A stretch of DNA of 64,000 bases from Pseudomonadota bacterium (GCA_023393475.1 JAEWLC010000012.1:51197-115196), one strand, 5' to 3'. Positions 1 to 7,623 are shown, counted from the stretch's first letter. Program-made: numbers and translations. The notes: a model not told the origin generated them from the sequence alone.

Positions 1-1
1 G

Positions 2-1339
2 GCGAACGCGGTCAAGGAAGCCAATCTGGCAACTCGAGAGGCGAGGAGCCGACTGGACAAGCGCAAGAAGCCGCACTGGCGGCTGCTCGATAGCGGCCTG
101 CATCTCGGCTACTTCAAGGGTGAGCGAGGAGGCTCATGGATTGGGCGCCGTTACGCGGGTAAAGGCAAGTACTCAGAGAAAACCCTGGGCACTGCAGACG
201 ACCGGCAGGACGCGGATGGCAACACCATCCTCACCTTCTCACAGGCCAAGAAGCACGCGGAGGCGTGGGCGGCCGGTGACTCTGAGCGAACCCGTCTGGA
301 AAAGCTCGGCGCTCCGTTGACCGTCGGGATGGCGGTCGAGGAGTACCTCGCGGCGCGGGAGAAGGCAGGCCTGCTCGACGGCAGCTACCGGCTGAAGCGC
401 CACCTGCTGACCCACCCTATTGCCGACAAGCTGCTAGCAGGTCTGAAGAGTACGGACCTCTCGGACTGGCTCGGCAACCTTGCAGGAAAGGATGGCAAAC
501 CTCTCAAGCCCGCGACGATCGCGCGCACCGCCACGGACCTCAAGGCTGCTCTGAACGCCGCTCGACCCGCACACCCTGAGCAGCTCCCGGATGGGCCGGG
601 GTTCCAGCTGATGGTCAAGGACGGGCTGAAGCCGCGTAAAGCAATGGCCCCCGCGACGCGCAAGCCGCAAATTCTCAGCGACGCCAAGCTCAAGGCCGTT
701 GACGCCGCCGCGATCGAGGTCGACGAGGACGGGGATTGGGAGGGCGACCTGCGCATGATGCTGGCGGTGCTTGCCGCCACCGGCACCCGGTTCTCCCAGG
801 CGGCCCGCATCACGGTGGGCGATGTGCAGCAGGCCGAAAGGCGCATCATGGTGCCGGTGTCGCGCAAGGGGAGGGGCGAGAAGAACCAGAGCCATACCCG
901 GTGCCCGGTTCCCGCCGAGCTGATCGACCTGCTTAAACCCGCGCTGGACGGCCGCGATGACGATGAAATCCTGTTGCTCCGGCCGCGGTGGAAGCAGACG
1001 GGGCCGGTCGCGTGGGTTAAGACGGGCCGCGAGCCGTGGCTCCACCCGAGCGAGTTAAGCCGGCCGTGGCAGGCGATCCGCGAGAAGGTCGGCCTCTCCG
1101 CGGACATCGTGCCTTACACCTTCCGGCACTCCTCGATTGTGCGCTGGCTACGCAAAGGAAAACCCGTCCTCTGGGTTGCGAAGTTGCACGACACTTCTTC
1201 GGCTATGATCGACAGCCACTATGGCGCCTTCATCCTCGACGCCGACGACGAGCACGCCGCGGAGGCCGTGGTGCCGCTGCTTAGCACGCCTGTGATGCCG
1301 CTGCTGCGGGCGGTCCCAAAAGAGGCAGGTCGAGCATGA
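2..1339 (+). CDS. Tyrosine recombinase (integrase), 5' end outside window
   Basis: Site-specific tyrosine recombinase that would integrate and excise the element it sits on. The frame is open from base 2 with no stop, so the gene starts upstream of the window; a TTG at 317 is internal. The visible 445 residues hold an N-terminal Arm-type DNA-binding part (GLHLGYFKGERGGSW near the left edge), a SAM-like core-binding domain and a C-terminal catalytic domain. Catalytic positions seen: first Arg in GTRFSQAAR (codon 788-790), Lys in SRKGRGEK, Arg of the HxxR box (codon 1124-1126), His in KLHDTSS and the nucleophile Tyr in DSHYG (codon 1220-1222). The first His of HxxR is Tyr here (YTFR). It is followed by an AlpA-like gene and replication genes in the same direction, as in P4-like and PICI islands. 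Function is well supported; the att site is unknown. Confidence 0.93.
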   Translation, partial: ANAVKEANLATREARSRLDKRKKPHWRLLDSGLHLGYFKGERGGSWIGRRYAGKGKYSEKTLGTADDRQDADGNTILTFSQAKKHAEAWAAGDSERTRLEKLGAPLTVGMAVEEYLAAREKAGLLDGSYRLKRHLLTHPIADKLLAGLKSTDLSDWLGNLAGKDGKPLKPATIARTATDLKAALNAARPAHPEQLPDGPGFQLMVKDGLKPRKAMAPATRKPQILSDAKLKAVDAAAIEVDEDGDWEGDLRMMLAVLAATGTRFSQAARITVGDVQQAERRIMVPVSRKGRGEKNQSHTRCPVPAELIDLLKPALDGRDDDEILLLRPRWKQTGPVAWVKTGREPWLHPSELSRPWQAIREKVGLSADIVPYTFRHSSIVRWLRKGKPVLWVAKLHDTSSAMIDSHYGAFILDADDEHAAEAVVPLLSTPVMPLLRAVPKEAGRA

Positions 1340-1588
1340 ATACCGTCACGGCCTTGGTGTTCACGGAAAGGTGATCGCCCGCTTATCGCGAACCTGGGTC
1401 GAGGTAGGTCGCGCTAATGCGCAAGCTTCTGGACTTTTCGCAGATCCTTGAAAGCGCTTAATAATCGTACTCGATCGGCCTAGTGAACTTTTCCCACCAC
1501 GTGCCGGCAAAATGTACTTTTAGACACTGGTCCAGTACTAGAGCAGTACTGCGAGATGCTGTCACGAATGCGAGGAAGCGGAACCGGA

Positions 1589-1630
1589 ATTACTGTAATA
1601 GTTTGACACCTTCGGCCTGTTGCTTATGTT
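1589..1630 (+). promoter_or_regulatory. Promoter and operator of the alpA-primase-helicase operon
   Basis: The 331-bp gap 1340-1670 carries no convincing gene but looks regulatory. A sigma-70-like promoter is present: TTGACA (1603-1608), 16-nt spacer, TATGTT (1625-1630), 41 nt before the next start codon. It is overlapped by a perfect 5-1-5 palindrome ATTACTGTAAT (1589-1599). The string CTGTAATAGTTTG (1593-1605) recurs inverted at 5976-5988. Upstream, CAGTACT occurs twice in direct orientation 11 bp apart (1533-1539 and 1544-1550), one helical turn, as expected for cooperative regulator binding; a further CAGTACT lies at 5911-5917. Confidence 0.55.
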
Positions 1631-1670
1631 TGGCGCCAGGTTCATGCACACGCAAGGAAGTCGTCAGAAA

Positions 1671-1955
1671 ATGAATAAGCAGCAGCAGCTAAAAAGCGGC
1701 CGGCACCTCGAGGCGGGCGAAAAAGTTCGCGCCGGGGTTCCGCTCTCAGTTGAGGATTGGTGCGCGCTGGAGGGCGTGTCCAGGCAGCAGTGGTATTCGC
1801 GCGTCGACCGCGGGGACGCACCGGCGTTCTACTACAACGGTGGCGTCGTTCGCATCGCCGCGGCTGACTATCTCGCCTGGGTGGAAATCATGAAAGCCGC
1901 TGCGAAGCGAGGGGCCGACGCAGCCCCCGCCGCCGCTGAAGCCGTAGCAGCCTGA
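1671..1955 (+). CDS. AlpA/excisionase-like winged-HTH DNA-binding protein
   Basis: Small (94 aa) DNA-binding protein, first gene after the integrase. The middle (residues about 25-60) has the MerR/AlpA-type HTH pattern LSVEDWCALEGVSRQQWY...RGDAPAFYYNGGVVRIAAADYLAWV, in which a short recognition helix is followed by a hydrophobic wing. An Ala-rich tail follows. Proteins of this type in P4-like satellites and Gram-negative PICIs act as the master activator (AlpA) and/or excisionase next to int. Start chosen at ATG 1671 because AGGAAG lies upstream and the promoter 1603-1630 lies before it; the longer frame starting at 1620 would overlap the promoter. Position and fold support the call; which of the two roles it plays is inference. 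Confidence 0.65.
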   Translation: MNKQQQLKSGRHLEAGEKVRAGVPLSVEDWCALEGVSRQQWYSRVDRGDAPAFYYNGGVVRIAAADYLAWVEIMKAAAKRGADAAPAAAEAVAA

Positions 1956-2015
1956 AAAGAGCTGCCGCGCCCGGGGGAGGGGCGCGGCAAGTGATCGCGT
2001 CTTAGGAATATATTC

Positions 2016-2360
2016 ATGTCTACTCCCAAAATGCTGCGCCCGTCAATGTACGGCGCATACGATGACTGCACGCGGGTACCGCGCTGGGCGATGTTCGGGT
2101 TCCCCAGCGAAGCCGCGTTCATCGAGACGTTGGCAGCGCGTGCAGCCGGCGCAGGGCACGACCGCCACGCGGTGCCGATAGCGTTCGCCGTCGAGTTCAT
2201 GCTGGACCTTTATCTCGCCCTTCCCACAATGCCGCGCGCCGAGCGCCGCCGCATTGCCAAGGAGCGGGACGCCCTAGTCGCGAAGATCACCGCACGTCTC
2301 ACCGAGAAGCACCTGGGCGCCCGGCTCGCCGCGTGGGAACCGGAGGAGGAGCCATCATGA
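2016..2360 (+). CDS. Hypothetical protein upstream of primase
   Basis: 114 aa with no domain I can name. It contains GYDDCTRVPRW-like aromatic residues near the N-terminus (YGAYDDCTRVPRWAMFGFPSEAAF) and a basic helical C-terminus (PRAERRRIAKERDALVAKITARLTEKHLG). The start ATG 2016 is preceded by AGGA. Its stop overlaps the primase start by 4 nt (ATGA at 2357-2360), so it is translationally coupled to the replication genes and probably serves replication or its control. Function unknown. Confidence 0.7.
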   Translation: MSTPKMLRPSMYGAYDDCTRVPRWAMFGFPSEAAFIETLAARAAGAGHDRHAVPIAFAVEFMLDLYLALPTMPRAERRRIAKERDALVAKITARLTEKHLGARLAAWEPEEEPS

Positions 2361-3490
2361 AGACCCTTCAGCGCGAGGGCGGTACCTTGATACCGCTCGA
2401 CACTACGCCAGCGCTACCCGGAAACGGCTTCTGGCGCACGCACGGCCCGGCGCTCGCCGCGATGGGCTATAAGCTGGTGCCGCTCAAGCCCGGCACCAAG
2501 CGGCCTGACGGCTTTGACTGGGTGGATACCGACTTCAACAGCGACAAGGCCATGCGCCGCGGCTTCCGCGGCGACGGCGCCGGCATAAAGACCGGCGTCC
2601 TCAACGCCGACGGCTATGCCGTCATCGGCCTCGACATAGACTGCGACGATCCGCAGGTGGTCGAGCAGTACGTCGCCTGGTGCTGGCAGCACCTGGGGCG
2701 GCCACTACGGCGAGACGGCAGCCGCGGGACGATGCTCCTCTATCGCAGTGGCAAGCCGCACAGGTACACGCCGTCCCACGCGTACAGGGCGCCGGGGCAT
2801 GAGAAGCCACAGCGCCTTGAGGTGCTTGGTACCGGGCGGCAGGCCGCCGTCTATGTCGAGCACTCCGACAGTGGGCAGCCCTACTACCGCTACCCGGAAG
2901 GCGAGCTTACCGATATGCCGTGCGGCGAGCTGACGGAGATCAGCGAGCAGCAAATCTTCGCGGCCGTCGACCATTTCGACGGCCTGGCACGTGGGGCGAT
3001 CGGCTGGACGCAGGTCGTGTCCATCGCCCGTACGGGCGGTGGCGAGCACAAGGCGGGCGCGAACCAGCAGGCGCCGCTCTGGAAGCTGGAGGCGGCCATG
3101 GCCGTGATCCCGACGAGCGTCGCCGACGACTACAACAGCTGGATTACATTTGGCGCGGCGCTGCACACGGCCACCTGCGGCAGCGCGCTCGGACTGAGGC
3201 TGTGGGACAACTGGTCACGGCAGAGCGACCGTTACGACGACGACACCGACACGGACGCCAAGTGGGCGTCATTTGGCAAGACAGCGCCGGGGCAGGTGCG
3301 CGCCGGTGCCGGCTTGATTTTGCACAGGGCCGACAAGGCCTCACCGGGCTGGCGGCGGCGGGCCCGGGAGGCACGCGCGGCGGCGCTTGCCGCCAGCCAA
3401 CCCGTCGAGCGGTACCGGATTGGCGACGACGTTTTCGACATGAACGAAGTGGCGGAAAAACTCCGCCGAGCAACGGGGGCTAAACGATGA
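2357..3490 (+). CDS. Bifunctional primase/polymerase (prim-pol) with PriCT-2 domain
   Basis: Replication primase of the element, 377 aa. The N-terminal half is an AEP-superfamily prim-pol domain: G-KRP near residue 45, the metal-binding acidic triad in VIGLDIDCDD (residues about 88-97), and the R-G-T-M-L-L-Y-R strand. The C-terminal part matches a PriCT-2 type primase C-terminal domain (LEAAMAVIPTSVADDYNSWI, then GLRLWDNWSRQSDRYDDD...WASF), which usually links prim-pol to a helicase. Start ATG 2357 has a strong GGAGGAGG site; the longer frame from 2333 adds a non-conserved stretch. It overlaps both neighbours by 4 nt (ATGA). In P4 the primase and helicase are one protein; here they are split into two coupled genes. 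Confidence 0.88.
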   Translation: MKTLQREGGTLIPLDTTPALPGNGFWRTHGPALAAMGYKLVPLKPGTKRPDGFDWVDTDFNSDKAMRRGFRGDGAGIKTGVLNADGYAVIGLDIDCDDPQVVEQYVAWCWQHLGRPLRRDGSRGTMLLYRSGKPHRYTPSHAYRAPGHEKPQRLEVLGTGRQAAVYVEHSDSGQPYYRYPEGELTDMPCGELTEISEQQIFAAVDHFDGLARGAIGWTQVVSIARTGGGEHKAGANQQAPLWKLEAAMAVIPTSVADDYNSWITFGAALHTATCGSALGLRLWDNWSRQSDRYDDDTDTDAKWASFGKTAPGQVRAGAGLILHRADKASPGWRRRAREARAAALAASQPVERYRIGDDVFDMNEVAEKLRRATGAKR

Positions 3491-4962
3491 CAACCGAAGA
3501 GACCACCGAAGCGAGCTGCATTCTACCGTCACCCACTGCGCCCCGCTTGGTCGCGAAGCTGTTTCTCGCCACGCAGTGCATGCAGGGCGACGCCCTGACG
3601 CTCCGCCATTGGCGCGGCGGCTGGTGGTCGCATTCAGGCGCCAATTGGCGCGAAGCGAGCCGGGACGACATCATGGCGCGCCTTTACGATTTCACTGACG
3701 GAGCGTTCTACAGCAACGCCAAGGACGAGGTCGTCCCTTGGTCGCCGACCAAGCACCGCATCGCCAACCTGATGGAGGCGCTGAAGACATGTTGCCTGAC
3801 GGACGACAAGGTCAACCCCGGCGAATGGCTCGACGGCCGCGCCTCCGGACGCATTGTCGCCTGCCGCAACGGGCTGCTCGATCTGAAAAGCCGCGAACTG
3901 CTGCAGCACACGCCGTGGTTCTTCAACCTGCAGGCGCTGACGTTCGACTACGACGCCGAAGCCACATGCCCGACCTGGGAGGGCTTTATGGGCGACCTGT
4001 GGGGCGACGACGACGAGCCGCCGATGGCATTGGAAGAGATGATGGGCTGCGCCGTGGCCGGTAAGCACGATCTGCATCGCATCCTGGTGCTGGTGGGACC
4101 GCCCCGTGGTGGCAAGTCGACGATCGTCAACGTCTTCACGGCGCTGGTGGGGAAGGAAAACACGGCGTCACCGAGCCTGATGGGGCTGGCCGACGACAAG
4201 ACGTTGTCCTCGCTCATCGGCAAGTCGCTCTGCATAAATGGCGACATCCGCGCCACAGGCGGCCAGGGGCCGAAGATCGCGGAACATCTGCTGCGCATTT
4301 CCGGCGGCGACAGCTTCACGATCGACCGCAAGTACAAGGAGCCGTGGATCGGGACGCTACCCGTGCTGATCGTCCAGGTCAGCAACGAGCTGCCGACGAT
4401 CAGGGATGCGAGCGGCGCGCTAGCGAAGCGCTACCTGCCGCTGATCCTGAGAGAGAGCTGGGAGGGCCGCGAGGACCGGAGCCTGGAGGGGAGGCTATTG
4501 GCCGAGCTGCCGGGCATCCTCAATCTGGCCCTCGAGGGGCTTGACGCTGTCGAGAAGAGCGGCAGGTTCACTGAGCCGAAGGCATCGCAGGAAGCAGTCC
4601 TGGACCTCGCCGAAATGGCGTCGCCGATGAAGCGCTTCGTGAACGAGCGGCTCGCTGTGATGCCGCGCGGCGGCGATCGCGACGACTACGTCGTAGAGAG
4701 TGGTGCACTACTCGCCGCGTACAACAGTTGGGCGATCGAAAACCACGAGGGCCAGATCGACAAGACGCGGCTGGGGCAGCGCCTGCGGGCCGTTGTCCCG
4801 TACTGCGCACGGACGCAGCCGCGCGGCGAGGAAGGGGGGCGCGTCTCAGCATATTCAGGCGTTCGGCTGCTGCGGGGAGAAAGTCCGACACTGGCGGCAG
4901 TCAGCAAATTGTCGCTGCGTATGGGGCACAACGTCCACGTCATCGGGGGAGGCGAGGGGTGA
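3487..4962 (+). CDS. D5/SF3-type replicative helicase (phage/plasmid primase, P4 family C-terminal module)
   Basis: 491-aa ATPase expected to unwind the element's origin. The N-terminal half resembles the D5_N region (GRIVACRNGLLDLKSREL). The ATPase core starts with Walker A LVGPPRGGKST (residues about 200-210), followed by the SF3 motif around LCINGDIRA and the conserved VSNELPTIRDASGALAKRYLPL segment (motif C/sensor and arginine finger). A C-terminal winged-helix region follows (FVNERL... to the end). The 4-nt overlap with the primase gene indicates a single replication unit. The iteron-rich segment 4978-5231 immediately downstream is the obvious candidate substrate. Confidence 0.88.
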   Translation: MTTEETTEASCILPSPTAPRLVAKLFLATQCMQGDALTLRHWRGGWWSHSGANWREASRDDIMARLYDFTDGAFYSNAKDEVVPWSPTKHRIANLMEALKTCCLTDDKVNPGEWLDGRASGRIVACRNGLLDLKSRELLQHTPWFFNLQALTFDYDAEATCPTWEGFMGDLWGDDDEPPMALEEMMGCAVAGKHDLHRILVLVGPPRGGKSTIVNVFTALVGKENTASPSLMGLADDKTLSSLIGKSLCINGDIRATGGQGPKIAEHLLRISGGDSFTIDRKYKEPWIGTLPVLIVQVSNELPTIRDASGALAKRYLPLILRESWEGREDRSLEGRLLAELPGILNLALEGLDAVEKSGRFTEPKASQEAVLDLAEMASPMKRFVNERLAVMPRGGDRDDYVVESGALLAAYNSWAIENHEGQIDKTRLGQRLRAVVPYCARTQPRGEEGGRVSAYSGVRLLRGESPTLAAVSKLSLRMGHNVHVIGGGEG

Positions 4963-4977
4963 TGGCAAGCAGTAAAC

Positions 4978-5231
4978 GGCCTGTGCCGCAGCCTTGTGCC
5001 GGCACAGGCTGCGGCAAGGCGTGCGCCGTGCCGCACAGGCTTGGCACAGGGGTGCGCTTGTGCCGGCACAGGCTTGGCACAGGTCGTTGCAATGGCTTAA
5101 GTGATTGTTGCTGAACTTCTTTTTCGTCTTGGCACAGGTGGCACAGGCCTTTTCTAGAAAGACTTTCTTAGGTTAGAGCGAAGGCACTAGAGGAAAACAT
5201 ATAGGGAATTGGCCTGTGCCACCTGTGCCAA
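4978..5231. repeat. Iteron cluster, putative replication origin of the element
   Basis: The 349-bp gap between the helicase and the next gene contains about ten copies of GGCACAGG or its complement CCTGTGCC. Copies or half-copies are near 4980, 4997, 5002, 5032, 5043, 5061, 5066, 5076, 5131, 5140, 5213 and 5222. Two are the palindrome TTGTGCCGGCACAGG. A perfect 21-nt inverted repeat (5129-5149 and 5211-5231), each arm holding two iterons, flanks a 61-nt AT-rich core (5150-5210) containing TTTTCTAGAAA and AAACATATAGGG. Repeats next to a primase-helicase with an AT-rich core resemble the P4-type crs/ori arrangement. That it is an origin is inference from layout. Confidence 0.7.
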
Positions 5232-5311
5232 ACCCTGCCAGCGGCCGCGGTAGGGCAGCAAAGGAACCCTCTGCAAAGGACCTTGCCACCACGAGCAACC
5301 GAGGAAATGCC

Positions 5312-5791
5312 ATGGCTACCCACCCCCATAGGGCGATACCAGGCGCAGTGCGCGGTAGGCCGACGCTGCTGCCTTCCACAGTGATCTGTGAAACCCGTAT
5401 CCTCGCTCATGCGGGTTTCACCGTGCAGGATATGGCCGAGCATTTTGGTGTGGATCGCTCGACGATGTACCGTCAGAGGAGATACGCGCCGGTATTTTTG
5501 CAGTCCCTAAAGGAGGGCCGTGGCGCGTTTGTCGCTCTGGAGGCCGCCGCGGCCGCGGTGCAAGCCGCTGAAACCGCCGCCGCCGAGCGGAGAGACCTGC
5601 AGGAAGCCGCGCGGGCGGCTGCGGCGTTGATCCGGGACTTCATGCCCGCACCTGCGCCGACCGGAACCTCGCCCAATAGGGGACCACCGGTCGCGGACTG
5701 GCAGGACGGCCCCGACGAGGCCTGGCCGCAGGATGATGCCACCGCAGGCGAGCCGATCCCGCTCGACGATCCGCTCCGCGACTGGAGCTGA
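5312..5791 (+). CDS. HTH protein, small-terminase-like
   Basis: 159 aa. Residues about 25-60 form a Hin/terminase-type helix-turn-helix (ILAHAGFTVQDMAEHFGVDRSTMYRQRR), then a long Ala-rich helix (FVALEAAAAAVQAAETAAAERRDLQEAARAAAAL) and a Pro-rich tail. HTH plus long helix is the layout of phage terminase small subunits, which bind pac/cos DNA. Satellites often encode one to redirect packaging, but a transcription regulator is equally possible. ATG 5312 was chosen because GAGGAA sits 5 nt upstream; the longer frame would run into the iteron array. Confidence 0.6.
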   Translation: MATHPHRAIPGAVRGRPTLLPSTVICETRILAHAGFTVQDMAEHFGVDRSTMYRQRRYAPVFLQSLKEGRGAFVALEAAAAAVQAAETAAAERRDLQEAARAAAALIRDFMPAPAPTGTSPNRGPPVADWQDGPDEAWPQDDATAGEPIPLDDPLRDWS

Positions 5792-5794
5792 GGA

Positions 5795-5926
5795 ATGGGG
5801 CGATACCGCCTACTGCCCGGCGGGCATACCCTGCTCACCGCCCCTTCACTCGCGGCTCTCGGGACGGACAGACCTGCTCCACCGCAGACATTTTTGCTGC
5901 GCCCTGAAATCAGTACTCCGCTGTAG
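5795..5926 (+). CDS. Possible 43-aa small protein
   Basis: Short ORF starting 3 nt after the stop of the HTH gene, with GGAG and AGGA just upstream of its ATG, so translational coupling is plausible. The peptide (MGRYRLLPGGHTLLTAPSLA...) has no recognisable motif and ends before the palindromic promoter region at 5950-5990. Support is only spacing and ribosome-binding sequence; it may be a chance ORF. Confidence 0.3.
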   Translation: MGRYRLLPGGHTLLTAPSLAALGTDRPAPPQTFLLRPEISTPL

Positions 5927-5975
5927 TAGGGGTGGAACAGCCCGGTATTTCTGACATGCCCTGACAAAAATAATC

Positions 5976-5988
5976 CAAACTATTACAG
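5976..5988 (-). promoter_or_regulatory. Second, inverted copy of the 13-nt operator motif
   Basis: Reading the minus strand gives CTGTAATAGTTTG, identical over 13 nt to 1593-1605 in the promoter of the alpA-primase operon. It lies 74 nt before the next gene (6062). A CAGTACT copy at 5911-5917 and two CTGACA boxes (5951-5956, 5961-5966) lie close by. This suggests that one element-encoded regulator controls both operons. No clean sigma-70 promoter is seen here. Confidence 0.45.
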
Positions 5989-6061
5989 CGCACTAGGGCA
6001 GTTCGCGGGCTATGCTTTCGAGGCGTTCCCCAACGAAATCCCCCAGAAGCGCCAAAGAAAC

Positions 6062-6457
6062 ATGCCCGATACCGCCAACGAAGTCCTTAAGTCCCACTCC
6101 GCGCTGCGACATAAGGCGAACGCCAAGCCGTTCACGGGCGACGGCAGAACGGTCGTCGCAAGGCGCTTCCGCGAACTTATCGCTACCCACACCAGCGAAC
6201 TGGGGCACGAACCATCTGAAGCCGAGGTTAGCATCATCCGCCGAGCCAGCGCGCTCGAGGTTCAGCTCGAGCAGCTCGAGACTGCCTGGCTGTGCGAGGC
6301 GCCGCCAACGGCAGACCTCGAGGCCTACTCGCGGCTATCCAACACGCTACGCCGGCATCTCGCAGCTATTGGGCTCGGCCGCCGCTCGCCACCGGTGCGG
6401 CGTGCGGCCCCGACGCTGTCACAATATCTTCCGCAACCGAAAGGACTTGCCAAATGA
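6062..6457 (+). CDS. Hypothetical phage-type protein
   Basis: 131 aa, basic N-terminus. The central part has the pattern VVARRFRELIATHTSELGHEPSEAEVSIIRRASALEVQLEQ and YSRLSNTLRRHLAAIGLGR. I recognise this as a type of small protein found beside terminase genes in alphaproteobacterial prophages, though its biochemical role is unknown to me. The stop overlaps the start of the next gene by 4 nt (ATGA at 6454-6457), so the two form an operon behind the regulatory region 5911-5988. Confidence 0.6.
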   Translation: MPDTANEVLKSHSALRHKANAKPFTGDGRTVVARRFRELIATHTSELGHEPSEAEVSIIRRASALEVQLEQLETAWLCEAPPTADLEAYSRLSNTLRRHLAAIGLGRRSPPVRRAAPTLSQYLPQPKGLAK

Positions 6458-7623
6458 CCAAAGCCGCCGCTCGCGCCGCTACCGCTACCGCTACCGCTAC
6501 CGCTACCGCCGTCGCCGCCGCCGCTCAGGCTGACGTGAACCGCATTGCAGCCGAACTCGAGCAGGCCGAGCTCTCCCTTGCGGAGTTGGAGGGCGGCCGC
6601 GGTGCGGTAGTCCAAGCCAACGGCGATGTTGCCGGCCTCGGTCGCGCAATTGTCGACGCCAGGGAGCTCATCACGACCTTGACCGCGGGCCTCATGGAGG
6701 CTCGGTCCGCGTACAACGCTGCTGCTGACGCCGAGGCCGCGGCGGAACTCGAGGCCGAGGGGAACGCGCTTAGCGCCGGCGAGGCACAGGAGCTCGAGTC
6801 TGCCTACGAGTCCCTTGGCGAACTTCTCGGGACGATCGCCAACCTGGGACCCACCATCAGCGCGCACGAGGACGCGATTAGGCATTTCAACGACAAGGCA
6901 AATCGCTTCCGCCGCCCTGATCTGGTGCTGTCGCCCGAGACGATCCGGGAGCGCGCCAAGGTCGCCTTGGGCGGGCTCGACGCGGGCGCCGGGACCCGAC
7001 CTTCTGTCGCGCGGCAGGGCGAGAGCGACGAGGTTTGGCTGCAACGCGTTACAGTGACCTTCGAGAAGCGCTCGCGTGAACGGCCCGGGCGGCGCGAGGA
7101 CCATGTGGCCTTCGACCGCCGAGCACCTGGGGCGGACTTCGCCCGAGCTGCCTTCGTCGCGCGCAACGAAGGCGAGGGCGAGACCGAGCATCAGCGCCGC
7201 CAACTGCGCTCGATAGTGCAGCATCTGCACGTGTCCCCGTTCTTCGGCACGGGCGGTAGCGCAGGTGCGTCCCCAGAGGAGAGTGAGGACGACTACTGTC
7301 GCCGCGTGTGGGCGCAGGTCGCCAGGAAGTTGGGCCTCGAACGAGAGGGCGAAAGCGATGAGGCCTATCGGCTGCGCCGTTTGCGCGCGGCGGAAAAGGC
7401 TCAGGATCGTGCGGTCGCTTCCAACCCGCTTGTAAGGGCAGGAGAGCGGGCAATGTTGGTGATCCAGCAGCACGCCCTCGGTCTATCGCCCCACGAGCGT
7501 AACCGCCGCTACCCGCGGCAGGTTTCGCAAGCCAGCCTTGAGGGTAGGAAGATTGCCCATCCCGATGACCTGGTGCTGGCCGGCCAAAGGTCGATCCGCG
7601 CAATACGGGCTTTGCGAGGTTAA
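6454..7623 (+). CDS. Hypothetical coiled-coil protein with Ala-Thr repeat
   Basis: 389 aa. Residues 5-25 are an Ala-Thr tract encoded by a hexanucleotide repeat (6478-6507). Residues about 25-150 are predicted helical/coiled coil (AAELEQAELSLAELEGGR, AADAEAAAELEAEGNALSAGE). The C-terminal half is basic and carries two similar segments, RQGESDEVWLQRV and REGESDEAYRLRRLR, with EESEDDYCRRVWAQV between them, i.e. a diverged internal repeat of a GESDExxxxRxx unit. Scaffold-like or virion-associated roles are possible given the phage-like context, but nothing is diagnostic. Start ATG 6454 is fixed by the 4-nt overlap with the previous gene. Confidence 0.6.
   Translation: MTKAAARAATATATATATAVAAAAQADVNRIAAELEQAELSLAELEGGRGAVVQANGDVAGLGRAIVDARELITTLTAGLMEARSAYNAAADAEAAAELEAEGNALSAGEAQELESAYESLGELLGTIANLGPTISAHEDAIRHFNDKANRFRRPDLVLSPETIRERAKVALGGLDAGAGTRPSVARQGESDEVWLQRVTVTFEKRSRERPGRREDHVAFDRRAPGADFARAAFVARNEGEGETEHQRRQLRSIVQHLHVSPFFGTGGSAGASPEESEDDYCRRVWAQVARKLGLEREGESDEAYRLRRLRAAEKAQDRAVASNPLVRAGERAMLVIQQHALGLSPHERNRRYPRQVSQASLEGRKIAHPDDLVLAGQRSIRAIRALRG
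6478..6507 (+). repeat. Hexanucleotide microsatellite (GCTACC)x5
   Basis: Five perfect tandem copies of GCTACC within the start of the coiled-coil gene, encoding (Ala-Thr)5. Because the unit is 6 nt, slippage changes the length of the tract but not the frame. Confidence 0.9.

Noticed and set aside
385..1107. Long minus-strand ORF inside the integrase gene
   Set aside because: High-GC shadow frame with Arg/Ser-rich composition; the plus strand carries the full recombinase domain with catalytic residues.
4728..5114. Plus-strand ORF covering the end of the helicase gene and the iterons
   Set aside because: Composition is low complexity and the downstream half is only iteron repeats; no ribosome-binding site or motif.
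4978..5231. CRISPR array
   Set aside because: Units are 8-10 nt, irregularly spaced and in both orientations; no 25-35 nt repeats with uniform spacers.
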